A DNA stretch of 64,000 nt from contig CBDDOJ010000001.1 in assembly GCA_965231865.1 (NCBI GenBank), positions 744,001 through 808,000 on the forward strand, in the 5' to 3' direction. The translations under genes and the position numbers were made by a program. Each line of letters opens with the position of its first letter. The first letter of the stretch is position 1. Below are positions 19,141 to 27,837 of this stretch, piece by piece. The DNA comes from WTGA01 sp965231865 (lineage in GTDB: Bacteria > Pseudomonadota > Gammaproteobacteria > Arenicellales > Poriferihabitantaceae). The notes beneath the pieces were generated by a model, which was not told the DNA's origin, searched no databases, and was given only the letters and a program-made list of their open reading frames with translations.

Positions 19141-19188
19141 CCGCCGGATATCACACGGCACATACTGTGTGGGGAGCCGGGCGGTTTT
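19141..19188 (+). terminator. Probable terminator after the acyl-CoA synthetase
   Basis: Outer stem CCGCC (19141-19145) / GGCGG (19180-19184), inner stem CACAC (19152-19156) / GTGTG (19167-19171), then TTTT. It is a large hairpin about 40 bases after the stop codon. Confidence 0.45.
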
Positions 19189-19301
19189 ACGCGAAACCCC
19201 TGTTCACCCCTGGTTGCACGTCCGAACCTGCCAAGTGAAGAGGCGAAGCCAGTGACAGTCGATTACCGGGCCCGAAGACCCGGCAATCCAATCAACAGAA
19301 A

Positions 19302-19502
19302 CTAGCTTCCACCGGATTGATAATAATCGTCTTCTTCTTTCATGGCAGCTGCCTCCTTCTTCAACTGCGACACATGCCATGCGATCCAGTAGACGAGTCC
19401 GGCGATAACTAAAAACCCCTCCGATCCAACAAACGGGTAAATCGGGCCGATGTCTGCAATTACACCAGCCCAATCTGTAAAAGATCCAGTTGTCATTTTC
19501 AT
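19302..19502 (-). CDS. Small single-pass membrane protein, partner of the ammonium channel
   Basis: 66 residues, preceded by AGGAGGTAA directly before the ATG. One hydrophobic segment (FLVIAGLVYWIAWHV, about residues 30-44) follows a short N-terminal region and is followed by a charged tail (KKEAAAMKEEDDYY). I do not recognise a named family. It starts 15 bases after the amt stop, so it is almost certainly co-translated with amt; a role as an Amt accessory or regulatory subunit is inference from position. Confidence 0.65.
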   Translation of the reverse strand: MKMTTGSFTDWAGVIADIGPIYPFVGSEGFLVIAGLVYWIAWHVSQLKKEAAAMKEEDDYYQSGGS

Positions 19503-19517
19503 TTACCTCCTGATGAG

Positions 19518-20870
19518 TTATGAATTCTGCCTTTCAGCATCAATAATCGCCTGTTCTTCCGCATCAATGAGCGATTGGGCTCTCGTATCAAGGCCCGCAA
19601 TCTCGATGGAACGGGGAATTCGCAGCATCCCGGCTGAATTCAGGATTTTCGCGATGATCCAGCCCGGCAGAAATCCCAGCAGACCAAACATGATGAGCGC
19701 ACCCACAAACTGGCCAAACGGGTTAATGGTGGCATAGGTCGGGTCGGGTGAGGAAGGATATCCCCAGAGCATGAACCCGGCAACTACGACACCAAAGAAT
19801 CCCGCGTAACCATGTACTGCAACGGCCCCGACCGCATCATCAATCTTGAAACGCCGCTCTACATAGTAATGCAGCTTGTACATCACAATGACCCCGGCAA
19901 TCGCAATGAACATCGACTGGATCGGATGATAGAGATCATTGCCGGCAGACGCCGCAATGATTCCGGCCAGCCCGGATGAATAGGTCCAGAATGCATCGCC
20001 TTTTGATACCCAGTAACCCGCCAGCAAACCGCCGGCAAGCGACATCAGGAAGTTGAATGTAATCGCACTCAGGGTAGTCGGTGCAAGGTAAATATTCGTG
20101 GCAGAGTAAAAAACCTCATCCCCGGCCTGAATATCCCAGATTGGAATATTGCATGCCACATAGAATCCCCAGAAACCGGTATAGATCAGAAACAATCCGA
20201 TGGCCACCAGCCAGGGATTTCTTGGATTGATATTACGGGGGGTTCCGTCGGCCGCGAACTTTCCGATTCGGGGCCCAAGGACAACCAATATGCCCAGCGC
20301 GAATCCACCCGCAATGGCGTGAATCACACCGGATGCATAGGCATCGTGATAGCCGAGTAACTGCACCATCCAGCCGGCTGAATGCCATCCCCAGGATGCA
20401 TCAATGATCCAGAAAACAGATCCGATGGCAACGGCAAGAATCCAAAAGCCCCCCGATTGAATTCTTTCAATCACTGAACCTGAAACAATGGAAGCCGCCG
20501 TCCAGGAAAACAACAGAAACGCGGCCCAGAATACCCCATTGATTCTTTCCCAGCCATCTGCACCGGCTCCCATGTGTGCGGCCATCAATTCACTCCACGG
20601 TACCGCATGGGGGGATTCCACCAAACCGCCTGTGATGCCAGGACCATTTGGAAAGGCAAAGTATATCCACCAGCCAAAGAAGAAAAACGTAATGGTGACC
20701 AAAGGAATCAACATTGTGTTCTTCATCAATGTATGCAGATGGTTTTTTCTTCGGGAAGCACCCACCTCGTACATACAGAACCCGATGTGGATCAGAAACA
20801 TCAATACAACGGTGAGCCAATAATAGAACTCGGTAAAAATTACAACAAACGCAGACAATTGATCGCTCAT
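19518..20870 (-). CDS. amt: Ammonium transporter (Amt family)
   Basis: 450 residues with about 11 hydrophobic segments. The twin histidines of the conduction pore are visible: VIHAIAGGFALG near residue 178 with a preceding Asp (HDAYASG), and DDAVGAVAVHGYAGFFG near 340. The N terminus (EFYYWLTVVLMFLIHIGFCMYEVG) resembles the family start. The ATG follows TAGGAGAG at good spacing. A long 5-prime gap with dyads precedes it. It probably recaptures ammonia released by pyrimidine breakdown encoded next door; no glnB/glnK is adjacent, which is unusual for amt. Confidence 0.88.
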   Translation of the reverse strand: MSDQLSAFVVIFTEFYYWLTVVLMFLIHIGFCMYEVGASRRKNHLHTLMKNTMLIPLVTITFFFFGWWIYFAFPNGPGITGGLVESPHAVPWSELMAAHMGAGADGWERINGVFWAAFLLFSWTAASIVSGSVIERIQSGGFWILAVAIGSVFWIIDASWGWHSAGWMVQLLGYHDAYASGVIHAIAGGFALGILVVLGPRIGKFAADGTPRNINPRNPWLVAIGLFLIYTGFWGFYVACNIPIWDIQAGDEVFYSATNIYLAPTTLSAITFNFLMSLAGGLLAGYWVSKGDAFWTYSSGLAGIIAASAGNDLYHPIQSMFIAIAGVIVMYKLHYYVERRFKIDDAVGAVAVHGYAGFFGVVVAGFMLWGYPSSPDPTYATINPFGQFVGALIMFGLLGFLPGWIIAKILNSAGMLRIPRSIEIAGLDTRAQSLIDAEEQAIIDAERQNS

Positions 20871-21300
20871 ATATAACTCTCCTAAACAATGATTACATCA
20901 TTTGTTAAAATTATAATTCACTCTATCTTCGACGGTATCTTATGACGATTGTTATGGCAAAGATAGAGTACACACGCCCAGTATGATACTACCACAGGGA
21001 TATTCTCCCTGTCCAAAACCAGGGATAACCCGAAATTAAGGCTACTTTCAAAATCGAAACTGATTTAACAAATTATTTTTATAACTTTTTGATATTAATA
21101 TTCTTTTATTTCAATATTCCGCTGCAGCACTGACCGTCTTCTTCCTGGTGATGGCATCTGGTTGCCTCCCATGGCGAAAAGGGCGGGTCAACACGACAAC
21201 GGGTTTCGGGGCCTCGGTCTCATCCAGTCAGCCGGCCAGAGGAAAGATTCCCCGCAACCCCCGAACCCATTGGAAATCAGGTCATACTGCGAGAATCGGG
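20871..21300. promoter_or_regulatory. 430-base AT-rich regulatory gap upstream of amt
   Basis: No gene seen. It holds a perfect 9-bp inverted repeat, CTCTATCTT (20921-20929) / AAGATAGAG (20960-20968), 50 bases before amt, and a hairpin ACAGGGA / TCCCTGT (20994-21012). The stretch 21040-21120 is strongly AT-rich. A sigma-54 -24/-12 pair was looked for and not found. Confidence 0.45.
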
Positions 21301-22557
21301 CTAAAAAACCGTGCCATCAATCAAGAGCCTGAGCGGCGGCGCTCCATTGGCCCGGAACTGATTGGCCAGTTCCCGTCCCGCAAACCATGTCCCGCCCTGA
21401 AGAACCGCCCCCAGAGGCAGTTGTTTCTCCGACAATGCAAGGGACCTGCGCAGCCGGAGCGCAAGCAGGTCAAGCAGGTAGATGGTCAATGCCCGCCACT
21501 CTACCACGGCTTCAGAATCCAGAGCCAATGTCGAAAACATCAATGCCTCATCCAGGGGTTGGAGTGCGCCGGTATCAAGAAGCAGCCCCCCATTGCGATA
21601 TTCCGGCAATGCAGTCAAGTCATCCAGGCGCTCCACCTTGACACCTGCCCACTGAACGGGCTCGATCAGTGAATAAGTCAGCCATTGGGAAAGCTTGTGA
21701 AAAGGCACAATGCCACTTGTCGGGTCATCGGATTCCAACAAGGAATGGTACCCGCAATCACCCAGGTTGATGCCTTGACAATGGTATCCCCGGGGCCATA
21801 TTTCCCCGAATCGTCCAAGGACCAACTCCAGGATGTCGCTGGCCCCGATGGTGGGTTCCCCATGCAAACCCGGTTTCGCCACAGTGAGAATTTCATCCAT
21901 CAGGCACCCTGGACGATGATAACCGGCCCCTCCAGTACCCTGGCCCGCTGCCCGATCATCCAGCGCCGAAGCAAGACCATGCAACAATTCCAACCGCCCC
22001 TCCACGCCAACCAGATGATTTTCTGCCGAGTGTTGGAATGCATGGCTCAACCCCTGTGCGGTCAAGGAGAACAAACGGTCTGCCGTAACCAGCCACCCCA
22101 GGTTCGGGTCGTATTTTGCAAGATGGTTGAAAAACAATTCAATGCTTGCGGCGGCCAATCCTTCTGATCGGGACAAAACGGACCCGGTCACCGGGTCCAG
22201 AAACCGCCACTGCTGGCCCGCACCGGCATCCAACAGGACACTGACAAACACCAGATCAATGGCTGACCGCGCCAGATTTTCCGGATCGCCCTGAAAATCA
22301 CCGGTGTAGTGATGCCAGAGATTTTTTCCGGAAAGCTCGAAATGGCGCCAGCGACTGTGCAGCGGGATCTCCAGGTCTGGATAATTCCGTTTGCAGGTGT
22401 GCTGAACCATCCGAACGCATTGATCAAATTTCTCATCGTTGATACTGAACCAGTTGGCCCGCCCGGAAACTGCAATCTCACCAATTTGCGTACAACGCCG
22501 GCGGACCGCGCCAGCGGACATGACTGAATCAAATTCGCCGAAATCCAGGATCGTCAA
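21301..22557 (-). CDS. URC4/Urg3-family protein (DUF1688), uracil catabolism
   Basis: 418 residues, recognised as the DUF1688 family that includes URC4 of Lachancea kluyveri, required for the URC uracil degradation route. Typical stretches are LRLLIDGTVF at the C terminus, SRWRHFELSG near residue 69 and IEPVQWAGVKVERLDDLTALPEYRNGGL near 300. It starts at TTG after GGAGGG. In the URC route this protein acts after ring opening, probably at a (phospho)ribosylurea stage; the reaction is not settled. It lies in line with URC1 and the phosphoribosyltransferase genes on the same strand. Confidence 0.85.
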   Translation of the reverse strand: MTILDFGEFDSVMSAGAVRRRCTQIGEIAVSGRANWFSINDEKFDQCVRMVQHTCKRNYPDLEIPLHSRWRHFELSGKNLWHHYTGDFQGDPENLARSAIDLVFVSVLLDAGAGQQWRFLDPVTGSVLSRSEGLAAASIELFFNHLAKYDPNLGWLVTADRLFSLTAQGLSHAFQHSAENHLVGVEGRLELLHGLASALDDRAAGQGTGGAGYHRPGCLMDEILTVAKPGLHGEPTIGASDILELVLGRFGEIWPRGYHCQGINLGDCGYHSLLESDDPTSGIVPFHKLSQWLTYSLIEPVQWAGVKVERLDDLTALPEYRNGGLLLDTGALQPLDEALMFSTLALDSEAVVEWRALTIYLLDLLALRLRRSLALSEKQLPLGAVLQGGTWFAGRELANQFRANGAPPLRLLIDGTVF

Positions 22558-22799
22558 AATTTACCCTCCGCACCGGGATGGCAGGAATATCCGCGTCTCA
22601 TGCAGGATAAAGTGAAATTGAATAGACGGAATCATATCGCCCTGTAAGCGGAATCCGGTCGGCGAAACCACTCACTGGTCCGGCCATCTCCAGGCCGCCG
22701 GCATCGAATTCTCCCGGTATACCCCCATCCATGCCCCCCATCCAGGGGTGGTCCTTGCAATCCACGGACCTGAACCAGCAGGAGACCGGTTCAACGCCG

Positions 22800-23675
22800 C
22801 TATTTCGCTTCCGCAATTTTGTCCTGGGTCCGAAGCACAAAATCCGATGCATCGTGGCGCTCATGGAGTTGATCCTCAAGGGGTCCGTTGATCCGGTTGA
22901 CCCTGCGCCCGCGGACCACGGCATCACGTGCCGCGATCTCCTCATGCCAGCGCACAACGTTCGTATACTCCTTCGCTGCGAGGAACTCGGCCGCGTCATA
23001 GATCTTCCCCGTCGTCAGTACGCCATACCACGGCCAGACCGCCATGTCCGCGATGGTATAGGCATCCCCCGCCACATAACGCGTTTCGGCCAGCCGTTTG
23101 TCGAGGACATCAAGCTGCCGCTTGACTTCCATGGCGAAACGATCAATCGGATACTCCATCTTGTAGGGCGCATAGGAATAGAAATGACCAAAACCCCCGC
23201 CCAGATACGGCGCAGACCCCATCTGCCAGAACAGCCACGACAGGCACTCGGCCCGGGCAGATGGATCTTCCGGAATGAACGCCCCAAACTTCTCGGCCAG
23301 ATAGAGCAGGATTGCACCCGATTCGAACACCCGGGTCGGCACGGGAAGCGAGTAATCCACCAGTGCCGGGATTTTGGAGTTCGGGTTGATGGCGACAAAC
23401 CCGGACCCGAACTGATCACCCTCACTGATGTTAACGACATAGGCATCGTATTCGGCGCCGCCGTGTCCGGCTGCCAGCAGCTCCTCAAGCATAACGGCAA
23501 CCTTTACGCCATTCGGAGTTGCCAGGGAATAGAGCTGGAGCGGGTGCCTGCCCCGGGGCAGCTCGACCTCATGCGTCGCACCGGAAACCGGGCGGTTGAT
23601 GGAGGCGAACTCACCGCCATTCCCGGTTTCCCATTTCCAGACTTTCGGGGGTTCGTAGGGTGGAACTTGAGTCAT
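22800..23675 (-). CDS. YghU/Nu-class glutathione S-transferase-like protein
   Basis: About 291 residues from the ATG at 23673-23675. The longer open frame would add a repeat-encoded KQKGKQKGKQK stretch and is rejected as 5-prime leader. N-terminal thioredoxin-like domain: LYSLATPNGVKVAVMLEEL and NPNSKIPALVDYS; C-terminal helical domain with LSWLFWQMGSAPYLGGGFGHFY and YTIADMAVWPWYG. The family (YghU, YfcG) has disulfide-bond reductase and peroxidase activity with glutathione. It sits inside the pyrimidine-degradation row, between URC1 and URC4, which suggests handling a reactive intermediate such as malonic semialdehyde (inference). Confidence 0.87.
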   Translation of the reverse strand: MTQVPPYEPPKVWKWETGNGGEFASINRPVSGATHEVELPRGRHPLQLYSLATPNGVKVAVMLEELLAAGHGGAEYDAYVVNISEGDQFGSGFVAINPNSKIPALVDYSLPVPTRVFESGAILLYLAEKFGAFIPEDPSARAECLSWLFWQMGSAPYLGGGFGHFYSYAPYKMEYPIDRFAMEVKRQLDVLDKRLAETRYVAGDAYTIADMAVWPWYGVLTTGKIYDAAEFLAAKEYTNVVRWHEEIAARDAVVRGRRVNRINGPLEDQLHERHDASDFVLRTQDKIAEAK

Positions 23676-23686
23676 GGTCAATGCCG

Positions 23687-23722
23687 CTTTCTGTTTTCCT
23701 TTCTGTTTTCCTTTCTGTTTTC
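23687..23722 (-). repeat. Perfect tandem repeat, 3 x 12 bp, in the GST leader
   Basis: Three identical copies of CTTTCTGTTTTC (top strand) occupy 23687-23722, ending 12 bases before the GST start codon. On the mRNA strand they are purine-rich (GAAAACAGAAAG) and lie where the ribosome-binding site should be. Copy-number change could shift translation. Confidence 0.85.
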
Positions 23723-23832
23723 TTGGGAACCTACACCAAATGCCCGTGAAATTCCATCGCATTCAACTGCCGAATCCGCACCGCCCGGCCCGGCTCCTTT
23801 TCCTCGCAGGCAACGTTCCGGCGAATGGAATT

Positions 23833-25083
23833 CTAGTACTCGTCCAGACTTCGCCCCGGTTTCTTCGTTAAATCATCCTGTGATGGCAGTTGCCCATCGG
23901 TAAAATATCCTGCCGATTTCTTTGCATCCATTTCCACCTGCGCATCTTCAGGAATGTAGTCTTCCGGTATGGCAATCCGGTCCCCGATTTTGATTCCCTG
24001 ATTGACAATGGCATCATACTTCAGGTTGCTCATGGAAACAAAACGATCAATCCGAGTGATCCCGAACCAGTTCAGCACATCGGGCATCAATTCCTGAAAA
24101 CGCATATCCTGCACCCCTGCAACACACTCGGTCCGCTCAAAATAATGCTCTGCAGTATCCCCGCCCTGCTGCCGCTTGCGTGCATTGTAGACCAGGAATT
24201 TGGTGACCTCACCCAGCGCCCTTCCCTCCTTTCGATTGTAGACAATCAGGCCAACTCCGCCGTGTTGCGCGGTTTCAATGGCATCCTTAATGCCGTAGAC
24301 CAGGTACGGCCGGCATGTACAGATATCAGAACCAAACACATCCGACCCATTGCACTCGTCATGCACCCGACAGGAGAGAGCACGGTCCGGGTCGGAAATT
24401 CGTTCCATGTCACCGAATACATAGGCCGTAATGCCACCGATTGGCGGCAGGAAGATATGCAAATCGGGACGCGTAACCAGTTCAGAATACATCCCCCCGG
24501 TCTGTTCGAACAACGACCGTCTCAAAGAATGCTCATCCGTATTGAACCGCTCAGCAATGCCCGGCAAATACCAGACAGGCTCAATCGCAATTTTGGTCAC
24601 ATTCACTTCGCCGGTTGCAAGCAAAACCTCGCCATCAGAGACCAAAGGACGGCCATCGATACCACTTGCCATTTCAGGCACCGTCAACCTTGCCCGGGTA
24701 ACCGCAATGGTCGGGCGCACATCCACACCCTGTTCAATATGACCGGAAAAAACCTGTCCTGCAATATGCCCCCATGGATCGATGGACACAATTCTGGCCG
24801 GATCCCTCCATTGCGGAAAAGGACCAATCATCATGGCCGGAGCGGTATTGGTCAGGTCCGGCTTGTGCAATGGGTCGAGATTGCCTGCCGCCACTGCCAG
24901 GGCCCGGTATACTGAATAAGACCCCGAATAGGAGCCGATGGCATTTCTCTCTCCCGACCCTGCCGGCGTAGCCACAATGGGCCCGCGGCGGATCGCGTCA
25001 CGGGCGCCCCACCGCACGGCAACGGGGGTCTGGTCCCCCGTAGGATGAGAGGTCAGGGTAATGTGTCGCGGCGTATGAACCAT
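23833..25083 (-). CDS. URC1-type GTP-cyclohydrolase-II-like protein
   Basis: 416 residues. The C-terminal two thirds carry the RibA fold with the zinc ligands of GTP cyclohydrolase II, DECNGSDVFGSDICTCR (Cys, ten residues, Cys-x-Cys), and YNRKEGRALGEVTKF. The N-terminal ~180 residues (DPWGHIAGQVFSGHIEQGVDVRPTIAVTRAR) are specific to the RibA2/URC1 subfamily and absent from riboflavin-pathway RibA. With URC4, Upp and a phosphoribosyltransferase nearby, the role is most likely opening of the pyrimidine ring of a uracil nucleotide, not flavin synthesis. Confidence 0.87.
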   Translation of the reverse strand: MVHTPRHITLTSHPTGDQTPVAVRWGARDAIRRGPIVATPAGSGERNAIGSYSGSYSVYRALAVAAGNLDPLHKPDLTNTAPAMMIGPFPQWRDPARIVSIDPWGHIAGQVFSGHIEQGVDVRPTIAVTRARLTVPEMASGIDGRPLVSDGEVLLATGEVNVTKIAIEPVWYLPGIAERFNTDEHSLRRSLFEQTGGMYSELVTRPDLHIFLPPIGGITAYVFGDMERISDPDRALSCRVHDECNGSDVFGSDICTCRPYLVYGIKDAIETAQHGGVGLIVYNRKEGRALGEVTKFLVYNARKRQQGGDTAEHYFERTECVAGVQDMRFQELMPDVLNWFGITRIDRFVSMSNLKYDAIVNQGIKIGDRIAIPEDYIPEDAQVEMDAKKSAGYFTDGQLPSQDDLTKKPGRSLDEY

Positions 25084-25198
25084 TGCGGGTTATCCATTCA
25101 AAACCAACACCTGTGTTTCATAAAGAGTTCCCATACAAGTTTACACCGGTTTACCCACCGCCGCCCTGTCTTTTGCATCCAGATCGTATTCAACGGTA

Positions 25199-25822
25199 TC
25201 AGCCCCCGATTTCCGGAAAACAGTCCCGGGCCTTAAACGTTTTGAAGCTGGCCAGCGTCTGAGCGTTGCATTGTCTTTGTATCTTGGACCCCGGCACCAC
25301 ACAGGAGGACATTTTATATCGCCGGTACATCTCTTTTGTGACATCGTTGTCCTCAATGCAAACTGCTGCAATACCGGCGATGACCCCGCCCTGCATGGTC
25401 ACCAGGTCGATGCCGGCTGTCATGGTTCCACCAGTTTCAATCCACTGGTCTACCAGCAGCACACGGGTGCCTTTTTGGAACGCGGGCTTTCGCATTTCCA
25501 TTTCCTGTGTACGACCCGAATAGTTGGTCATGGCAACGGCATCGTGGTCCACCGGAATCTTGCCTCCTTTCCTGATCGTCAAAAAACCCTTTCCCAGCCG
25601 CGTAGCCATGCCGGCCCCGAGTACAAATCCCGCTGCATCAAACCCGGCCACCACATCGATCCCATCCCCCGAAAACGGTTCAAGGAGGTCATCCAGCATG
25701 GCATGGAATGACCTGGCATTGATGTAAGCCGATGACGGATCCAGCCACGCATATTTCTCCCCCCGGGAACGAGGTGCCATCAACGACAAATACCATCGGT
25801 TTTCACGGTCCGCCTTATTCAT
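25199..25822 (-). CDS. Adenine-phosphoribosyltransferase-like type I PRT
   Basis: About 207 residues from the second ATG (25820-25822), which has GAGG seven bases upstream; the first ATG (25834) has no ribosome-binding site. The PRPP-binding loop VLLVDQWIETGGTMTAG is present (about residues 133-149), and the preceding GFDAAGFVLGAGMA and LTIRKGGKIP match APT-type proteins. It is co-directional with URC1 (115 bases downstream). It could attach or remove phosphoribose on a pathway intermediate, or be a purine salvage enzyme; context favours the former. Confidence 0.8.
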   Translation of the reverse strand: MNKADRENRWYLSLMAPRSRGEKYAWLDPSSAYINARSFHAMLDDLLEPFSGDGIDVVAGFDAAGFVLGAGMATRLGKGFLTIRKGGKIPVDHDAVAMTNYSGRTQEMEMRKPAFQKGTRVLLVDQWIETGGTMTAGIDLVTMQGGVIAGIAAVCIEDNDVTKEMYRRYKMSSCVVPGSKIQRQCNAQTLASFKTFKARDCFPEIGG

Positions 25823-25834
25823 AGTCTGCCTCAT

Positions 25835-26219
25835 TTCTCAAAAAATTATTTTTGGGCCTTTCCCTGCCGGGTACTGTTTTCCAACCGTGCATCCATTTTC
25901 CGGCCTGCATGGATTCCGGAGCCGGGTCCGCCCGGTCGGATATTCAATCCGGCCAGTGAGAATTCACATGGCCCGGCCCGCCTGGACCCATTGATCCAAC
26001 CGAACTTCCAGGCACCCGGAACCGGGGCGGCCGTGCCGCCAGAAATCAGGTCCCCGGCATCCGGTGCTACCACCCGCCCACTTTTTCCAAACCCGAATTC
26101 CCCGGAAAGATCATTCCGAACGGCATGGATCGAACCGGCATTCAGATTGGCAGGCGCAGAGTCGCACAAAGTCAAAACCCCTGGCCGTTGAGTGGGGTCA
26201 CCGGAATCCATACCAACGG
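25835..26219. other. About 385-base GC-rich gap, no gene recognised
   Basis: A 125-codon reverse-strand frame here (25846-26223) has no recognisable domain and a composition like the surrounding C-rich spacers. Short CCGG-rich inverted repeats occur. Nothing else seen. Confidence 0.45.
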
Positions 26220-26993
26220 TCATTGCCCCGGTCCGGCCTCATTTTCCCTGGAAATCGAAACCCGGTGTGCGATGGAAATCAATCTTTGCAACCGGGCGGG
26301 GTCGATATTGTAGAAATCGCCGGGATGATTGATTCCGGTGGCAACCAGAATCGCGTCCACCATCTTGCCGTAGTCACCGATATTGTCCGGGGTAACCCCG
26401 GAGGCTACCGCCAGGGGGATGTCTCCACAACCCCGGCGGAAAGCCTCGATTTTCGAAAGGGCTGCCGGTTTGCCCGTGGCAACCCCCGACGTCGTCACCG
26501 AATCCATGTACCGGCTTGCGATTCGGGCTGACAACCCATACTTCATCGCCTCGACTTCCCGCTGTTTCTTGAACGCCGTCCCACCGAAATAAAGCCCGTC
26601 CCATCCACTCGATTCCCGTATTGCGGCAATGTCGTCGGCTTCTTTCTGCTGATCAGCACATTCGTCTATCCGAGCATCATCCGCCCAGTAGGCATCGACT
26701 TTCACTCCCTGCGCGGACAACCCGCCCAAAACGGGGAAAGCATCCCGGCCGGTAACGCCAAGGAAATTAACCCCGAACCAAAGAGCCGGAAAGCGCTGCC
26801 TGACCTGCTGGACAATCGGCAGTAACTGTGGATAGGGAAAATCGTGGTTGATCAGAAAGACTCCCGGCACGCCTTCAGTGGCGGCAATCATGATATTGCG
26901 CGCTGTTTGCTCAAAATCGAGCACATGAATGACCGGCAATATGACCACCCCCGGGGTCTTGAAAAATTTTTTGAATTCAGTTCTGTCCATCAT
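26220..26993 (-). CDS. Uncharacterised TIM-barrel protein, BtpA-like
   Basis: 257 residues, cytoplasmic. GGAG eight bases before the ATG. The strand-loop pattern of a phosphate-binding beta/alpha barrel is clear: VVILPVIHV (strand 1), GVFLINHDFPY, LWFGVNFLGV, VDAYWADDAR, LYFGGTAFK, then PLAVASGVTPDNIGDY and DAILVATGIN, the last two forming the standard phosphate site. It resembles BtpA/SgcQ proteins. Members are often beside nucleoside or sugar genes. Position upstream of the PRT and URC1 suggests it uses a phosphoribosyl intermediate. Function not known. Confidence 0.6.
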   Translation of the reverse strand: MMDRTEFKKFFKTPGVVILPVIHVLDFEQTARNIMIAATEGVPGVFLINHDFPYPQLLPIVQQVRQRFPALWFGVNFLGVTGRDAFPVLGGLSAQGVKVDAYWADDARIDECADQQKEADDIAAIRESSGWDGLYFGGTAFKKQREVEAMKYGLSARIASRYMDSVTTSGVATGKPAALSKIEAFRRGCGDIPLAVASGVTPDNIGDYGKMVDAILVATGINHPGDFYNIDPARLQRLISIAHRVSISRENEAGPGQ

Positions 26994-27837
26994 TTATCCT
27001 GCTCCAAAAGGACGATTCGGCCGACTCAATGGCTGGTTGGCCCATATCACCCACAATCCCATTATTCATGACCGGGCCCATTTTGCACGGGAATCATTGC
27101 CAAGAAAATACCCGTTATTCATAAATTTTCCATAATCGGCAGCCCGTCGGTGAATCCTGACAATCCGTTGACGACAATCTCTCCCGTCTTCAGGTGATTT
27201 ACTCCCTGGCCGGTATCCGTCATTTTCTGTACAGCAGATTCCGATACCCATCCGGGCTGACCGGACCGCCCGGAATGGACGGCACCCCCGTCCAGGGGAT
27301 GGGTGCTCCAACGGGCTTACGGCGGGGACCATTTCATTCTTTCATGGGTCCATCCTGTCCGCATGGCGGGATGGTCCGCCTGTTTATTCCTGGTCCAATC
27401 AGGGATATCATCCTTAAAATGAAATTCTGGCTGGAAAAATGCAACCGGCTGGACCTGGCTGGACCCGTACACAGACTTCCAAAACCAAGGCGGAAACTGA
27501 ACCGTGACAACCCGGACACCGACCCTCGAATCACCGGGATGTACAAGAGGAATGCAGAAGCTGCTACCATTCGAAAAACCGGATTTCCGGTATCCCCTCG
27601 ATCCGGGGCCGGGGTCAACAGGACAGGTTCCACTGCATTGTTCAGAAGATCAATCTCTCCTTGTGAGAACAAATCGACCGATACCCGCGACAAACCAAAA
27701 ACAGTGTTCAATCCCAACGAAACCGTGAAAAATGGTAGATGTTTTAATTCCCAGACAGTAAACTGCCCCGGTTGACTGTTTTCCTGCACCCCTCCTGACT
27801 TAATTTTCAAAAACAAAACCTTTCGGAGAATCAACCC
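26994..27837. other. 844-base gap without a recognisable gene
   Basis: Separates the reverse-strand URC row from the forward ABC operon. Open frames of 88, 172 and 193 codons overlap one another on opposite strands and show no domain, so none is called. A GC-rich dyad (GCACCC ... GGGTGC, about 27282-27306) and a CAGTAAACTG palindrome near 27762 are the only structures seen. Confidence 0.45.

Noticed and set aside
20871..21300. Sigma-54/NtrC promoter for amt
   Set aside because: Looked for GG-N10-GC type elements with TGGCAC...TTGC; none fits.
22731..24915. Forward frames of 390 and 341 codons
   Set aside because: Antisense to the GST and URC1 genes, with no recognisable domain.
23833..25083. 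GTP cyclohydrolase II of riboflavin synthesis (ribA)
   Set aside because: The extra ~180-residue N-terminal domain and the URC4, Upp and PRT neighbours mark it as URC1 type; no other riboflavin genes are adjacent.
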